Below are positions 1-12,264 of a DNA stretch of 53,207 nucleotides, piece by piece. This DNA is from Rhodocyclaceae bacterium (lineage in GTDB: Bacteria; Pseudomonadota; Gammaproteobacteria; Burkholderiales; Rhodocyclaceae), in assembly GCA_022072095.1 (NCBI GenBank), contig JAJVIJ010000025.1, positions 10,843 to 64,049 of the forward strand, in the 5' to 3' direction. The position numbers and the translations under genes were made by a program. The notes under the pieces are model-generated. The model saw only the letters and a list, made by a program, of their open reading frames with translations. It had not been told where the DNA came from and searched no databases. Numbering within the stretch: the stretch's first letter is position 1; every line of letters begins with the position of its first letter.

Positions 1-167
1 GCGGCGGCAGCCTTGCCGCTCGCCTTGGCCGGCGCAGCGCTCGGTGCCGCGAACACCAGCGGGCGGGCGAAGAGCATCAGGGCCGCAAGCAACGGCAGCA
101 GGATCGAGGGGCGCAATATCTTGTCCGCAGAGGTCTCGGCCGGCAATGATAACCAAGCGCCGCGCAT
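1..167 (-). CDS. Exported protein, N-terminal fragment (runs off the left edge)
   Basis: Only about 55 codons are inside the window. Read from an ATG at 167, the protein has a typical Sec signal peptide: basic residues (K-I-L-R-P), then a hydrophobic stretch rich in Leu and Ala ending in V-F-A-A, followed by an Ala/Pro/Lys-rich mature start (A-P-S-A-A-P-A-K-A-S-G-K). An in-frame TTG at 116 would give a more usual, shorter signal peptide without the acidic residues before the hydrophobic core; neither start has a clear Shine-Dalgarno sequence. The gene diverges from hslO, whose start is at 202. The function cannot be told from this fragment. Confidence 0.55.
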   Translation of the reverse strand, partial: MRGAWLSLPAETSADKILRPSILLPLLAALMLFARPLVFAAPSAAPAKASGKAAA

Positions 168-201
168 AGAATGTTCAGAGTTGCCATGACGAGACCGCAC
201 G

Positions 202-1095
202 ATGAGCCCACAGGATCCACGCAGGCAGATATCCCAGCAGGGCTGGTGTCGACGATTTGTGTTCGAGGAGCACGGGGTGCGCGGACAGCTCGTGCGCCTC
301 ACCGGTGCCTGGCAGGCGATGCATGCCGGTCGCGATTACCCTGATGCGTTGCGCCGCATCCTGGGCGAATTCGTCGCGTTCGGCACGATGATAGGCGGGC
401 AGCTCAAGATTCCCGGTCGGCTCACGGTCCAGCTTCAGGGTGGCGGCCCGCTCGGTCTGCTGCTGGTGGATGTCTTCGCGCATGGCGACGACCTCGGCGT
501 GCGCGCCTACGCACGCACGCGTGCCAGCCTGGCAGGGCGCCCGCTGGCCGAATGCTTCGGCGATGGCCGCCTGGCCGTGACCCTGTTTCCCGATGCGGCC
601 GAAGTGCCTTACCAGAGTCTGGTGCCACTGGCCGGCGACACGATATCCGAGATCTGCGGCCGCTTCCTCGAGCAGTCGGAGCAGCAGGCTACGGCACTGT
701 GGCTGGCGGCCAGCGATGCCGCCGCCGGCGGCCTGTTCCTGCAACGCCTGCCGCAGTCGGTGGCCGACGACGACGACGCCTGGCGCAGGCTGTGCCTGCT
801 CGCCGCCACGGCACGCGCGCATGAATTGCTGGAGTCGCCGGTCACGCAGTTGTTGCCGCGCCTGTTTCCGGAGGACGACATCCGGCTGTTCGATCCCAGA
901 CCGCTGCACTACCACTGCCCGGACGCCCGCCCGCAGATCGCCGCCACGCTGGTCGCCATGGGCCGCGCCGAGCTTGACACGCTGCTCGCCGAGCAGGGCG
1001 AAATCGTCGTGCACGACGAAGTCTGCGATCGCGACTACCGCTTCACCGGCGCCGACGTGGATGCGCTGTTTTCCGCGCCGGCGCGCGATCCCTGA
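202..1095 (+). CDS. hslO: Hsp33 family chaperonin (redox-regulated chaperone) with an incomplete zinc site
   Basis: This 297-residue protein matches Hsp33 in length and layout: an N-terminal substrate-binding domain, a linker, and a C-terminal segment ending in the usual D-Y-x-F region. In Hsp33, four conserved cysteines (C-x-C and C-x-x-C) bind zinc and form disulfides when the cell meets oxidants, which switches the holdase on. Here only the second cysteine of each pair remains: the first pair reads Y-H-C-P and the second D-E-V-C-D. The fold and the D-G-E-I-like turn before the second pair (E-Q-G-E-I) are kept. Oxidative activation by the classical route is therefore doubtful. The gene ends tail-to-tail with the MFS gene, overlapping it by 61 bases. 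Confidence 0.88.
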   Translation: MSPQDPRRQISQQGWCRRFVFEEHGVRGQLVRLTGAWQAMHAGRDYPDALRRILGEFVAFGTMIGGQLKIPGRLTVQLQGGGPLGLLLVDVFAHGDDLGVRAYARTRASLAGRPLAECFGDGRLAVTLFPDAAEVPYQSLVPLAGDTISEICGRFLEQSEQQATALWLAASDAAAGGLFLQRLPQSVADDDDAWRRLCLLAATARAHELLESPVTQLLPRLFPEDDIRLFDPRPLHYHCPDARPQIAATLVAMGRAELDTLLAEQGEIVVHDEVCDRDYRFTGADVDALFSAPARDP

Positions 1096-2288
1096 GCGAT
1101 CAGATACCAGCCATAACACACGCACTGCAAGCCGACCAGGGTCGCAAACGTGTAGCGCATGGCGCGATCCGGCCGGGTCGGGTCGGCGAACGCCTCCAGC
1201 CCCAGCCCGAAACCCCATTGCAGCAGGAAGGCGCCGACGAACACCACCAGGTTGTAGGCCGTGTTCGCACGTCCGGACATGTGCGCCGGAAAATGGCTGC
1301 TGATCAGCCCGTAACCGAGATTGTTCGTGCTCGCCGCGAAACCCAGCAGGACCCAGAGCACGGGCGAGGGCGCCCACTCGCCTATCATCAGCAGCCCGCA
1401 CAGGGTCGCCAGCGCCATGCCGCCGGCAAACAAGCGGGCGGGGCCGAGCCCGATTCGGGTCATGGCCGGCAGGCCGAAGGTCAGCACCAGATAGCCGCAC
1501 AGCGTCGCGATGCCGGTGCCCAGCAGGTGCTGTGCGGCCACCGCGCGGCTGACGCCGTTGATGCTCATCAGCCAGGGTACGGCCCAGAGCCCCTGCAGTG
1601 CCATGATGCCGCCGCCGACCGCGGTCGCCAGCGGCGCATAGCGCCAGAACAGCCGGCTTCTCAGGATGGTCGCGGTACCCGACAGCGCGGCCCGGAAGCC
1701 GTCTGCGGCGAGCGCGTTGCGGTTGTCCGGCGTCGCCAGCAACAGGCCGGCCAGCAGCAATTCGGCCAGTGCCAGGGCGAAATAGATGCCGCGCCAGCCT
1801 AGCGTGGGCAGCGCCAGCTCGATCGGCACGCTCGCCGACAGCGCACCCAGCGCGCCGAAGGTCATCGTCGCGGTGACCAGACTGGGCTGTCGCTCGGCCG
1901 GAAACCACTGTTGCAAGGACTTGAACGCCGCCATCAGACAGGCCGAGACGCCGAAGCCGATCAGCGCGCGGGCGGCGAGCAGTCCGGGCAGGTCGCGCGC
2001 GGCGCCGAAGCCGGCGCAGCCCGCGGCCGCGAACAGCAGCAGCAGCGCGTTGACGCGGCGCGGTCCGAAGCGGTCGAGCAGCATGCCCAGCGGCAGTTGG
2101 AAGGCGGCAAAGCTCAGGAAATAGGCGCTGGTCACCAGGCCCAGATCGGCCGCCGAGATCGCCAGATCGCGACTCAGTTCCGGCGTCAGCACGGCATTGG
2201 CCATGCGCAACAGGTAGGAAAGATAGAACCCGAGCGCGTAGGGCAGAAACACGCGCAGCCCGGCCCAGCTCAACAGGGCACGATTCAT
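1035..2288 (-). CDS. MFS transporter
   Basis: This 417-residue inner-membrane protein has about twelve hydrophobic segments and the MFS loop signature between TM2 and TM3 (G-M-L-L-D-R-F-G-P-R-R at about residue 70). It also has the charged central loop expected between the two six-helix halves. The start is the ATG at 2288 because it overlaps the stop of the ROK kinase as ATGA, which implies translational coupling. A longer upstream reading in this frame is only the shadow of the kinase. Pairing with a sugar kinase suggests uptake of a sugar or related metabolite, but the sequence does not name the substrate. Its last 20 codons lie opposite the 3' end of hslO. Confidence 0.85.
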   Translation of the reverse strand: MNRALLSWAGLRVFLPYALGFYLSYLLRMANAVLTPELSRDLAISAADLGLVTSAYFLSFAAFQLPLGMLLDRFGPRRVNALLLLFAAAGCAGFGAARDLPGLLAARALIGFGVSACLMAAFKSLQQWFPAERQPSLVTATMTFGALGALSASVPIELALPTLGWRGIYFALALAELLLAGLLLATPDNRNALAADGFRAALSGTATILRSRLFWRYAPLATAVGGGIMALQGLWAVPWLMSINGVSRAVAAQHLLGTGIATLCGYLVLTFGLPAMTRIGLGPARLFAGGMALATLCGLLMIGEWAPSPVLWVLLGFAASTNNLGYGLISSHFPAHMSGRANTAYNLVVFVGAFLLQWGFGLGLEAFADPTRPDRAMRYTFATLVGLQCVCYGWYLIAQGSRAGAENSASTSAPVKR

Positions 2289-3190
2289 GTCCGCGCCTCG
2301 TCCCACAGGCGCGCCGCGCCGCGCACGCCGCTGGCCGCGCCATGCACCGGCGGCACGATGCGCGCTGCGAGCCGGTCGGAAAACACGTGGCGGACGAGCC
2401 GCGGCGGCAGCGCCGCATACAGCTCCGGGATCGCGGACAGGCCGCCGCCCAGCACGATCACATGCGGATCCAGGATATTGACCACGGCCCCGAGCGCGCG
2501 CGCCAGCCGGTCGAGATAGCGCTGCCAGCACTCGCCGGCGAGTCGCTCGCCTCGACGCATGCGCGCGATCATGGCCGGCACGTCCAGCTCCGCACCGCCG
2601 CGCACGCGGTAGTCGGCGGCCAGCGCCGGCCCGGACAGATAGGTTTCGACACAGCCGTGCCGGCCGCAGTAACAAGCCGGCGCCGGCAGGCCGTGGGGTT
2701 CGCCGGCAAGCGGGTTGTGCCCCCATTCACCGGCGATCGCATCGGCGCCATGCAGCAGACGGCCATCGACGACGATGCCGCCACCGACCCCGGTCCCCAG
2801 GATCACGCCGAACACGATCGCGGCATCGCGGCCGGCGCCATCCCGGGACTCGGACAAGGCAAAGCAGTCCGCATCATTGGCCAGCCGGACCGGCCGGGCC
2901 AGCGCCCGCGCCAGATCGTCGGCGAGCGGCTGGCCGTTGAGCCAGGTCGAATTGCAGTTCTTCATGCGTCCGCTGGCCGCCGACACGGCCCCGGGCGTGC
3001 CGATGCCGACCGAGCCCGATTCGCCCAGTTCGTCTTCGATCGCGCACACCAGGCCGGCGATGGCGCCGACGGTCGCGCCATAGTCGCCGACCGGCGTCGC
3101 GCGCCGCCGGCGCACCCGTTCGGTGCCGTCCGCGGCCAGCGCCACGGCTTCGATCTTGCTGCCCCCGAGGTCGATCCCGATACGTAGCAT
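2285..3190 (-). CDS. ROK family sugar kinase (fructokinase or N-acetylhexosamine kinase type)
   Basis: This 301-residue cytoplasmic kinase begins with the ATP-binding motif D-L-G-G-S-K (residues 6-11). It has the ROK catalytic N-D-A-D-C motif near residue 105, a glycine-rich G-T-G-V-G-G-G stretch, and the ROK zinc motif C-Y-C-G-R-H-G-C-V-E. Members phosphorylate free hexoses such as fructose, mannose, glucose or N-acetylglucosamine at O6. The ATG at 3190 gives the canonical N-terminus; ten extra upstream codons are possible but look non-coding. It is the first gene of a two-gene unit with the MFS transporter (ATGA overlap), which suggests uptake followed by phosphorylation. A glucokinase-like role cannot be excluded. 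Confidence 0.88.
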   Translation of the reverse strand: MLRIGIDLGGSKIEAVALAADGTERVRRRRATPVGDYGATVGAIAGLVCAIEDELGESGSVGIGTPGAVSAASGRMKNCNSTWLNGQPLADDLARALARPVRLANDADCFALSESRDGAGRDAAIVFGVILGTGVGGGIVVDGRLLHGADAIAGEWGHNPLAGEPHGLPAPACYCGRHGCVETYLSGPALAADYRVRGGAELDVPAMIARMRRGERLAGECWQRYLDRLARALGAVVNILDPHVIVLGGGLSAIPELYAALPPRLVRHVFSDRLAARIVPPVHGAASGVRGAARLWDEART

Positions 3191-3276
3191 GGTGACCGGA
3201 TTGTAATGATCCGGCCTCATGTGGTGGCCTTGACCACACGCCCCTTACAATGCGGAGAAACCACACTTTCACAACC

Positions 3277-3588
3277 ATGCTCATCATCTTTCGCTCGCGC
3301 GCCGCCGCCGACGTGCTGATGTTCGGCGACATTGCCTACGAACTGCTGCGCCGCGCCGGCAAGGAGCCGGCGCCACAAGGCATCTTCACCGTGGAGCAGA
3401 TCCCGGAGGCGGTCACGCGCCTGCGCGCGCTGATGGTCGAGTCCCGCGCACGCGCGGACGAGCAGAAGGACGAGGATGACGAGCGAGGAGCGCCCAGGGT
3501 CGGGCTCGGACAGCGCGCGCAGCCGCTGGTGGACATGCTGGAACGCTCGGCGGCCTCGAAAAAGCCCGTCACCTGGGAGCGGGGCTAG
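3277..3588 (+). CDS. DUF1840 domain-containing protein
   Basis: This 103-residue cytoplasmic protein starts M-L-I-I-F-R-S-R-A-A-A-D-V-L-M-F-G-D, which matches the DUF1840 N-terminus (the M-F-G-D motif is characteristic). A variable charged middle (D-E-Q-K-D-E-D-D-E) and a conserved tail follow. The C-terminal R-A-Q-P-L-V-D-M-L-E and P-V-T-W sequences are also typical of the family. The ATG at 3277 was chosen because the nine upstream codons are not conserved-looking. The family is of unknown function and, as far as I know, mostly betaproteobacterial. The gene is convergent with metH and 28 bases from its stop codon. Confidence 0.82.
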   Translation: MLIIFRSRAAADVLMFGDIAYELLRRAGKEPAPQGIFTVEQIPEAVTRLRALMVESRARADEQKDEDDERGAPRVGLGQRAQPLVDMLERSAASKKPVTWERG

Positions 3589-3616
3589 GGCGGCTGAGCA
3601 CGGGGCAAGCGGCGGT

Positions 3617-7324
<3,708 letters not shown>

Positions 7325-7390
7325 CGCTCGTTTCTCTTCAAGATGCCAGCCGCCAAGGCCTCCGGACGCTGCTCGCGGGGGGCGACAAAA

Positions 7391-7426
7391 CAAAAAACCC
7401 GTCGGCCGGACACGGCCAAACGGGTT
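7391..7426 (-). terminator. Intrinsic terminator in the metH leader
   Basis: Read on the minus strand, AACCCG and CGGGTT pair around an inner GGCCG/CGGCC hairpin, and the stem runs directly into a T-tract (GGGTTTTTTG). It lies about 65 bases before the metH start codon and 155 bases after the pssA stop. Either it ends the ilvBHC-pssA transcript, or, because a promoter sits at 7494-7523, it controls entry into metH. Confidence 0.85.
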
Positions 7427-7434
7427 GGCTCGCT

Positions 7435-7485
7435 TTAGCTGGACTTGTTAGGCGCCCGCAAGCTGAAGCTCAAATCGGCGCTCAT
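7435..7485 (-). CDS. Possible 16-codon leader ORF upstream of metH
   Basis: An ATG at 7485 opens a short frame reading [16 protein letters not shown] and stops ten bases before the terminator stem. The predicted transcription start of the promoter at 7494-7523 falls about two bases before this ATG, so it would be a leaderless ORF; no Shine-Dalgarno sequence precedes it. It is not enriched in Met or any single amino acid, so classical amino-acid attenuation is not evident. It may be chance. The flanking RNA also folds (GCGCC at 7476-7480 region pairs with GGCGC near 7455). Confidence 0.3.
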   Translation of the reverse strand: MSADLSFSLRAPNKSS

Positions 7486-7493
7486 CGCTGTAC

Positions 7494-7523
7494 AGACTAA
7501 GGGCCCGGCCCGGTGAGTGTCAA
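7494..7523 (-). promoter_or_regulatory. Sigma-70 type promoter for the metH leader
   Basis: On the minus strand there is a perfect -35 hexamer TTGACA (7523-7518), an 18-base spacer and a weaker -10, TAGTCT (7499-7494). It points at the short leader ORF, the terminator and then metH. The perfect -35 makes it credible despite the poor -10. Confidence 0.55.
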
Positions 7524-7581
7524 GGCTTATGGCCCGGCCGTCGCGCAACACCTCATCGGCATCGGGCCGCTTCCAAGCCGA

Positions 7582-8298
7582 TCACCGGCGTGGGCGCCAG
7601 TTCCAGGCGAACAGTCCATATCCGGACACGGCATAGCCGGCAAACAACACGAACAGGACCAGCGGCGGGTCGGCGGCGATCAACACGAACAGCGCGACGA
7701 CCACGAGCACGGCAACGAAGGGCACGCGCCGACGCAGGTTGAAATCCTTGCCGCTGTAATAACGGATGTTGCTGACCATGGTCAGGCCGGCAAACACCGT
7801 GACGGCCAGTGCCGGCCATGCGACATCGGTACCGGCGATGCCACGATCATGCATGACCCAGACCAGTCCCGCGACCAGCGCGGCCGCCGCCGGGCTGGGT
7901 AACCCCTGGAAGTAGCGCTTGTCGACGGCGTCCAGGTTGGTGTTGAAGCGCGCCAGCCTGAGTGCGGCGCCCACGCAGTACAGGAAGGCCGCGATCCAGC
8001 CCCATTTGCCCAGCCCGCGCATGGCCCACTCATAGATCACCAGTGCCGGCGCCGCGCCAAACGAAACCATGTCCGCCAACGAATCGTATTCCGCCCCGAA
8101 CGCACTTTGGGTATGCGTCAGGCGGGCGACCCGGCCGTCCAGGCCATCCAGCAGCATCGCGATGAAGATCGCGATCGCCGCCTGATCGAAGCGGGTGTTC
8201 ATCGCCTGGACGATCGCGTAAAAACCGAAGAACAGCGCCGCCGTGGTGAACAGATTGGGCAAGAGGTAGATGCCGCGCCGGCGCAGCGCGGGGCTCAT
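7582..8298 (-). CDS. pssA: CDP-diacylglycerol--serine O-phosphatidyltransferase
   Basis: This 238-residue integral membrane enzyme joins CDP-diacylglycerol and serine to make phosphatidylserine, the precursor of phosphatidylethanolamine. It has the complete CDP-alcohol phosphotransferase motif D-G-L-D-G-R-V-A-R, then G-x-x-x-D-S-L-A-D, at about residues 50-75, and seven or eight hydrophobic helices. The start is uncertain: the ATG at 8298 (M-S-P-A-L-R-R-R-G-I-Y-L-L-P-N) fits the family, while an in-frame GTG at 8328 would add ten residues. It follows ilvC on the same strand after 229 bases with no recognisable gene. In related bacteria the ilvC-pssA pair is commonly followed by leuA; here metH follows instead. 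Confidence 0.93.
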   Translation of the reverse strand: MSPALRRRGIYLLPNLFTTAALFFGFYAIVQAMNTRFDQAAIAIFIAMLLDGLDGRVARLTHTQSAFGAEYDSLADMVSFGAAPALVIYEWAMRGLGKWGWIAAFLYCVGAALRLARFNTNLDAVDKRYFQGLPSPAAAALVAGLVWVMHDRGIAGTDVAWPALAVTVFAGLTMVSNIRYYSGKDFNLRRRVPFVAVLVVVALFVLIAADPPLVLFVLFAGYAVSGYGLFAWNWRPRR

Positions 8299-8527
8299 CA
8301 GCAGCTTGCGGCCACGCAAGTCAGGCACGGCACAACCGATGCAGCCGGTATAGGACCGGGGTCATGGGGTGAAGCCCGGAAAAGCCGGCCGTTTCCCGAC
8401 GCAACCGGGAACCATGGCCGGTGACCCCGGCGGCCCGCAGGCCACCACCGCCTGCCGACCCGAGGCGCCCAATGATGCGCTGCGTGCAGCGCAAGGCGAC
8501 GAGCACCGTACGCGCCCCGGCTGACGG

Positions 8528-10083
<1,556 letters not shown>

Positions 10084-10173
10084 ACATTCAATCCAGAAAG
10101 CGCGATGGCATCGGGTCGGCGGCTCCGGCCATCGTGGAAGCCGTTGGGTCAGCGGATCAGGTGCGATCCGCCG

Positions 10174-11883
10174 TTACAGGTCTTCGGATGACAGAATCAT
10201 CTCGGTGAGCCCCTTTCCGCCCTGTACCATCGGATAGACATTCTCGGTCTGGTCGACCTGGAAATCGAGGAATACCAGTTCATTCTTGCGCTTGAACGAT
10301 TCGCGCAGCGCACCTTCCACGTCTCCGGGTTTGTCGATGCGCAGCCCGACATGTCCGTAGGCTTCGGCCAGTTTGGCGAAATCCGGCAGCGAGTCCATGT
10401 AGGACTCGGAGTACCGGTTGCCGTGGAAAAGCTGTTGCCACTGCCTGACCATGCCCAGATAACGGTTATTGAGATTGCAAATCTTGATCGGCAGTCGATA
10501 TTGCTTGCAGGTCGACAACTCCTGTATGCACATCTGTACCGAGGCTTCGCCGGTGACCACGGCGACCGGCGAGCCAGGGTGCGCGAGCTGCACGCCCATC
10601 GCATACGGAATCCCGACTCCCATCGTGCCCAGGCCACCCGAGTTGATCCAGCGCCGCGGCTTGTCGAACAGATAGTACTGGGCGGCCCACATCTGGTGCT
10701 GACCGACATCGGAGGTGACGAACGCCTCGCCCTTGGTGATTTCATACAGCTTCTGAATCACGAACTGGGGCTTGATGATCTCGTCCGAGTTCTTGTAGGC
10801 AAGGCAGTCCCGGGTGCGCCACGCATCGATCTGCTTCCACCAGTCCGATATCGCCTGCGCATCCGGCCGCTCGGCGGTGGCGTCGAGCATGCGGTTCAGC
10901 TCGTCCAGAACTTCACCGACGTCGCCCACGATCGGGACATCGACCTTGACGCGCTTCGAAATCGACGATGGATCGATATCGATGTGGACGATCTTGCGCG
11001 GCACCTGACCGAAATGGGCGGGATCGCCGATTACGCGATCATCGAACCTCGCGCCGATCGCGATCAATACATCGCAATACTGCATGGACATGTTGGCTTC
11101 GAAGGTGCCATGCATGCCCAGCATGCCGACGAAGAGCTTGTCGGTGGCCGGAAAACCACCCAGCCCCATCAGCGTGTTGGTCACCGGTGCACCGAGGCTT
11201 TTCGCAAACCTGATCAGTTTTTCCGAGGCGTCGGCCAGTGTGACCCCGCCGCCGGTGTAGATCATCGGCCGCTTGGCCTCGAAAATCAGTTGCAGCGCCT
11301 TCCGGATCTGCCCCTGATGTCCCTTGACGACGGGATTGTAAGAACGAATCGAGATGTCGGCCGGATAGCGAAATTCGCATCGGGCTGCGGTCACGTCCTT
11401 GGGGATGTCGACGAGAACCGGGCCGGGCCGACCCGACTCGGCGAGATAGAACGCCTTCTTCATCGTCGGCGCGATGTCCCTGACGTCCTTGACCAGGAAG
11501 TTGTGCTTGACGCATGGCCGGGTGATGCCGACCGTATCGACCTCCTGGAAAGCGTCTTGACCGATTGCCGGGACCGGAACCTGTCCCGAGATGATGACCA
11601 CCGGGATGGAGTCCATGTAAGCCGTGGCAATCCCGGTTACGGCATTGGTCACACCCGGGCCGGACGTCACCAGGGCCACCCCCGCTCTGCCGGTCGAGCG
11701 CGCATAGGCGTCGGCGGCATGAACCGCTGCCTGCTCATGACGCACGAGTACATGCCGAACCGACTCCTGCTTGAAGAGCTCGTCGTAGATATGGAGCACG
11801 GCACCGCCAGGGTAGCCGAACACGTGCTCGATCTTTTCTTCCTGCAAACACCTGATTACAATTTCAGCGCCAGTCAGAACCAT
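10174..11883 (-). CDS. ilvB: Acetolactate synthase large (catalytic) subunit
   Basis: This enzyme of about 569 residues uses thiamine diphosphate to condense two pyruvates, or pyruvate and 2-oxobutyrate. It has the N-terminal F-G-Y-P-G-G-A-V-L motif, the catalytic Glu region (H-E-Q-A-A-V-H-A-A-D), the central FAD-binding domain, and the C-terminal ThDP motif G-E-A-S-V-Q-M ... N-N-R-Y-L-G-M. The ATG at 11883 (M-V-L-T-G-A-E-I-V) fits the family alignment. Six more codons are possible from ATG 11901, but the bases before that start fold into a perfect 6-bp hairpin. It heads the ilvBHC operon and has a good promoter at 11933-11962. Confidence 0.96.
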   Translation of the reverse strand: MVLTGAEIVIRCLQEEKIEHVFGYPGGAVLHIYDELFKQESVRHVLVRHEQAAVHAADAYARSTGRAGVALVTSGPGVTNAVTGIATAYMDSIPVVIISGQVPVPAIGQDAFQEVDTVGITRPCVKHNFLVKDVRDIAPTMKKAFYLAESGRPGPVLVDIPKDVTAARCEFRYPADISIRSYNPVVKGHQGQIRKALQLIFEAKRPMIYTGGGVTLADASEKLIRFAKSLGAPVTNTLMGLGGFPATDKLFVGMLGMHGTFEANMSMQYCDVLIAIGARFDDRVIGDPAHFGQVPRKIVHIDIDPSSISKRVKVDVPIVGDVGEVLDELNRMLDATAERPDAQAISDWWKQIDAWRTRDCLAYKNSDEIIKPQFVIQKLYEITKGEAFVTSDVGQHQMWAAQYYLFDKPRRWINSGGLGTMGVGIPYAMGVQLAHPGSPVAVVTGEASVQMCIQELSTCKQYRLPIKICNLNNRYLGMVRQWQQLFHGNRYSESYMDSLPDFAKLAEAYGHVGLRIDKPGDVEGALRESFKRKNELVFLDFQVDQTENVYPMVQGGKGLTEMILSSEDL

Positions 11884-11932
11884 TTGAACGCTCACTCGCA
11901 TCGATCGGGCTTCGTTCGCCCGACACAAAGCC

Positions 11933-11962
11933 ACTATAAAAAACGCCAACCCCAGACTGCAA
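11933..11962 (-). promoter_or_regulatory. Sigma-70 promoter of ilvBHC
   Basis: On the minus strand there is TTGCAG (11962-11957), an 18-base spacer and TATAGT (11938-11933). The predicted start near 11926 leaves a 25-43 base leader, depending on which ilvB ATG is used. That leader contains the hairpin TCGGGC/GCCCGA. It is too short for a classical ilv attenuator peptide. Confidence 0.6.
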
Positions 11963-12253
11963 TCCCATCGTCAGGCTCGGTTCACCGGACGCATGGACGT
12001 CTCGGCCCGACCGAGTCGGTATTTTGCGCGTCGCCTGGTGATACGCGTGTCTCACCGGTTTCTGCCCAAGTTTTTCACTGCATGGCCCTGCCCGACAGCG
12101 GGCGCGCCAAGTGAAAAGTCCGTAACGGTAATGTTTCGCTCGATCTTGGTCAAGCCGTGTCTGCGCCGGTTTGTGGCATCGTGAGCAGTTGGTTGCCTGG
12201 ACCATCAGGCCCGAGCGTGGGGGGTGTTCTCCTGCTTCCCCGTTTGAGCTGAC
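11963..12253. other. Intergenic region between ilvB and the ECF sigma gene
   Basis: This divergent spacer has no convincing gene on either strand; the open frames through it lack start signals and family resemblance. Apart from the ilvB promoter at its left end I see no clear -35/-10 pair for the sigma gene. Confidence 0.6.
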
Positions 12254-12257
12254 GGAG
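12254..12257 (+). promoter_or_regulatory. Shine-Dalgarno GGAG deciding a CTG start for the sigma gene
   Basis: GGAG lies seven bases before an in-frame CTG at 12265. The frame is closed by TGA at 12250, and there is no ATG, GTG or TTG between that stop and the internal ATG at 12331, so CTG is the best-supported start. Confidence 0.6.
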
Positions 12258-12264
12258 CACGCCC

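Noticed and set aside
175-2418. 747-codon open frame on the minus strand, and similar long frames opposite metH, ilvB, pepA, valS and the carboxylase genes
   Set aside because: They are antisense or frame-shifted shadows in GC-rich coding DNA: compositions rich in Arg, Ala, Gly and Pro, no family motifs, no ribosome sites.
3230-3251. TTGACC and TACAAT before the DUF1840 gene
   Set aside because: The spacer is only ten bases, too short for a sigma-70 promoter.
7441-7460. GTTAGGC next to the metH leader, resembling an integron attC core
   Set aside because: The matching second core (RYYYAAC/GTTRRRY pair) at the right spacing is absent, and the surroundings are housekeeping genes.
7435-7490. 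SAH riboswitch upstream of metH
   Set aside because: A short stretch (CGATGAGCGCC) resembles the SAH core, but the partner strand that closes the first helix is missing.
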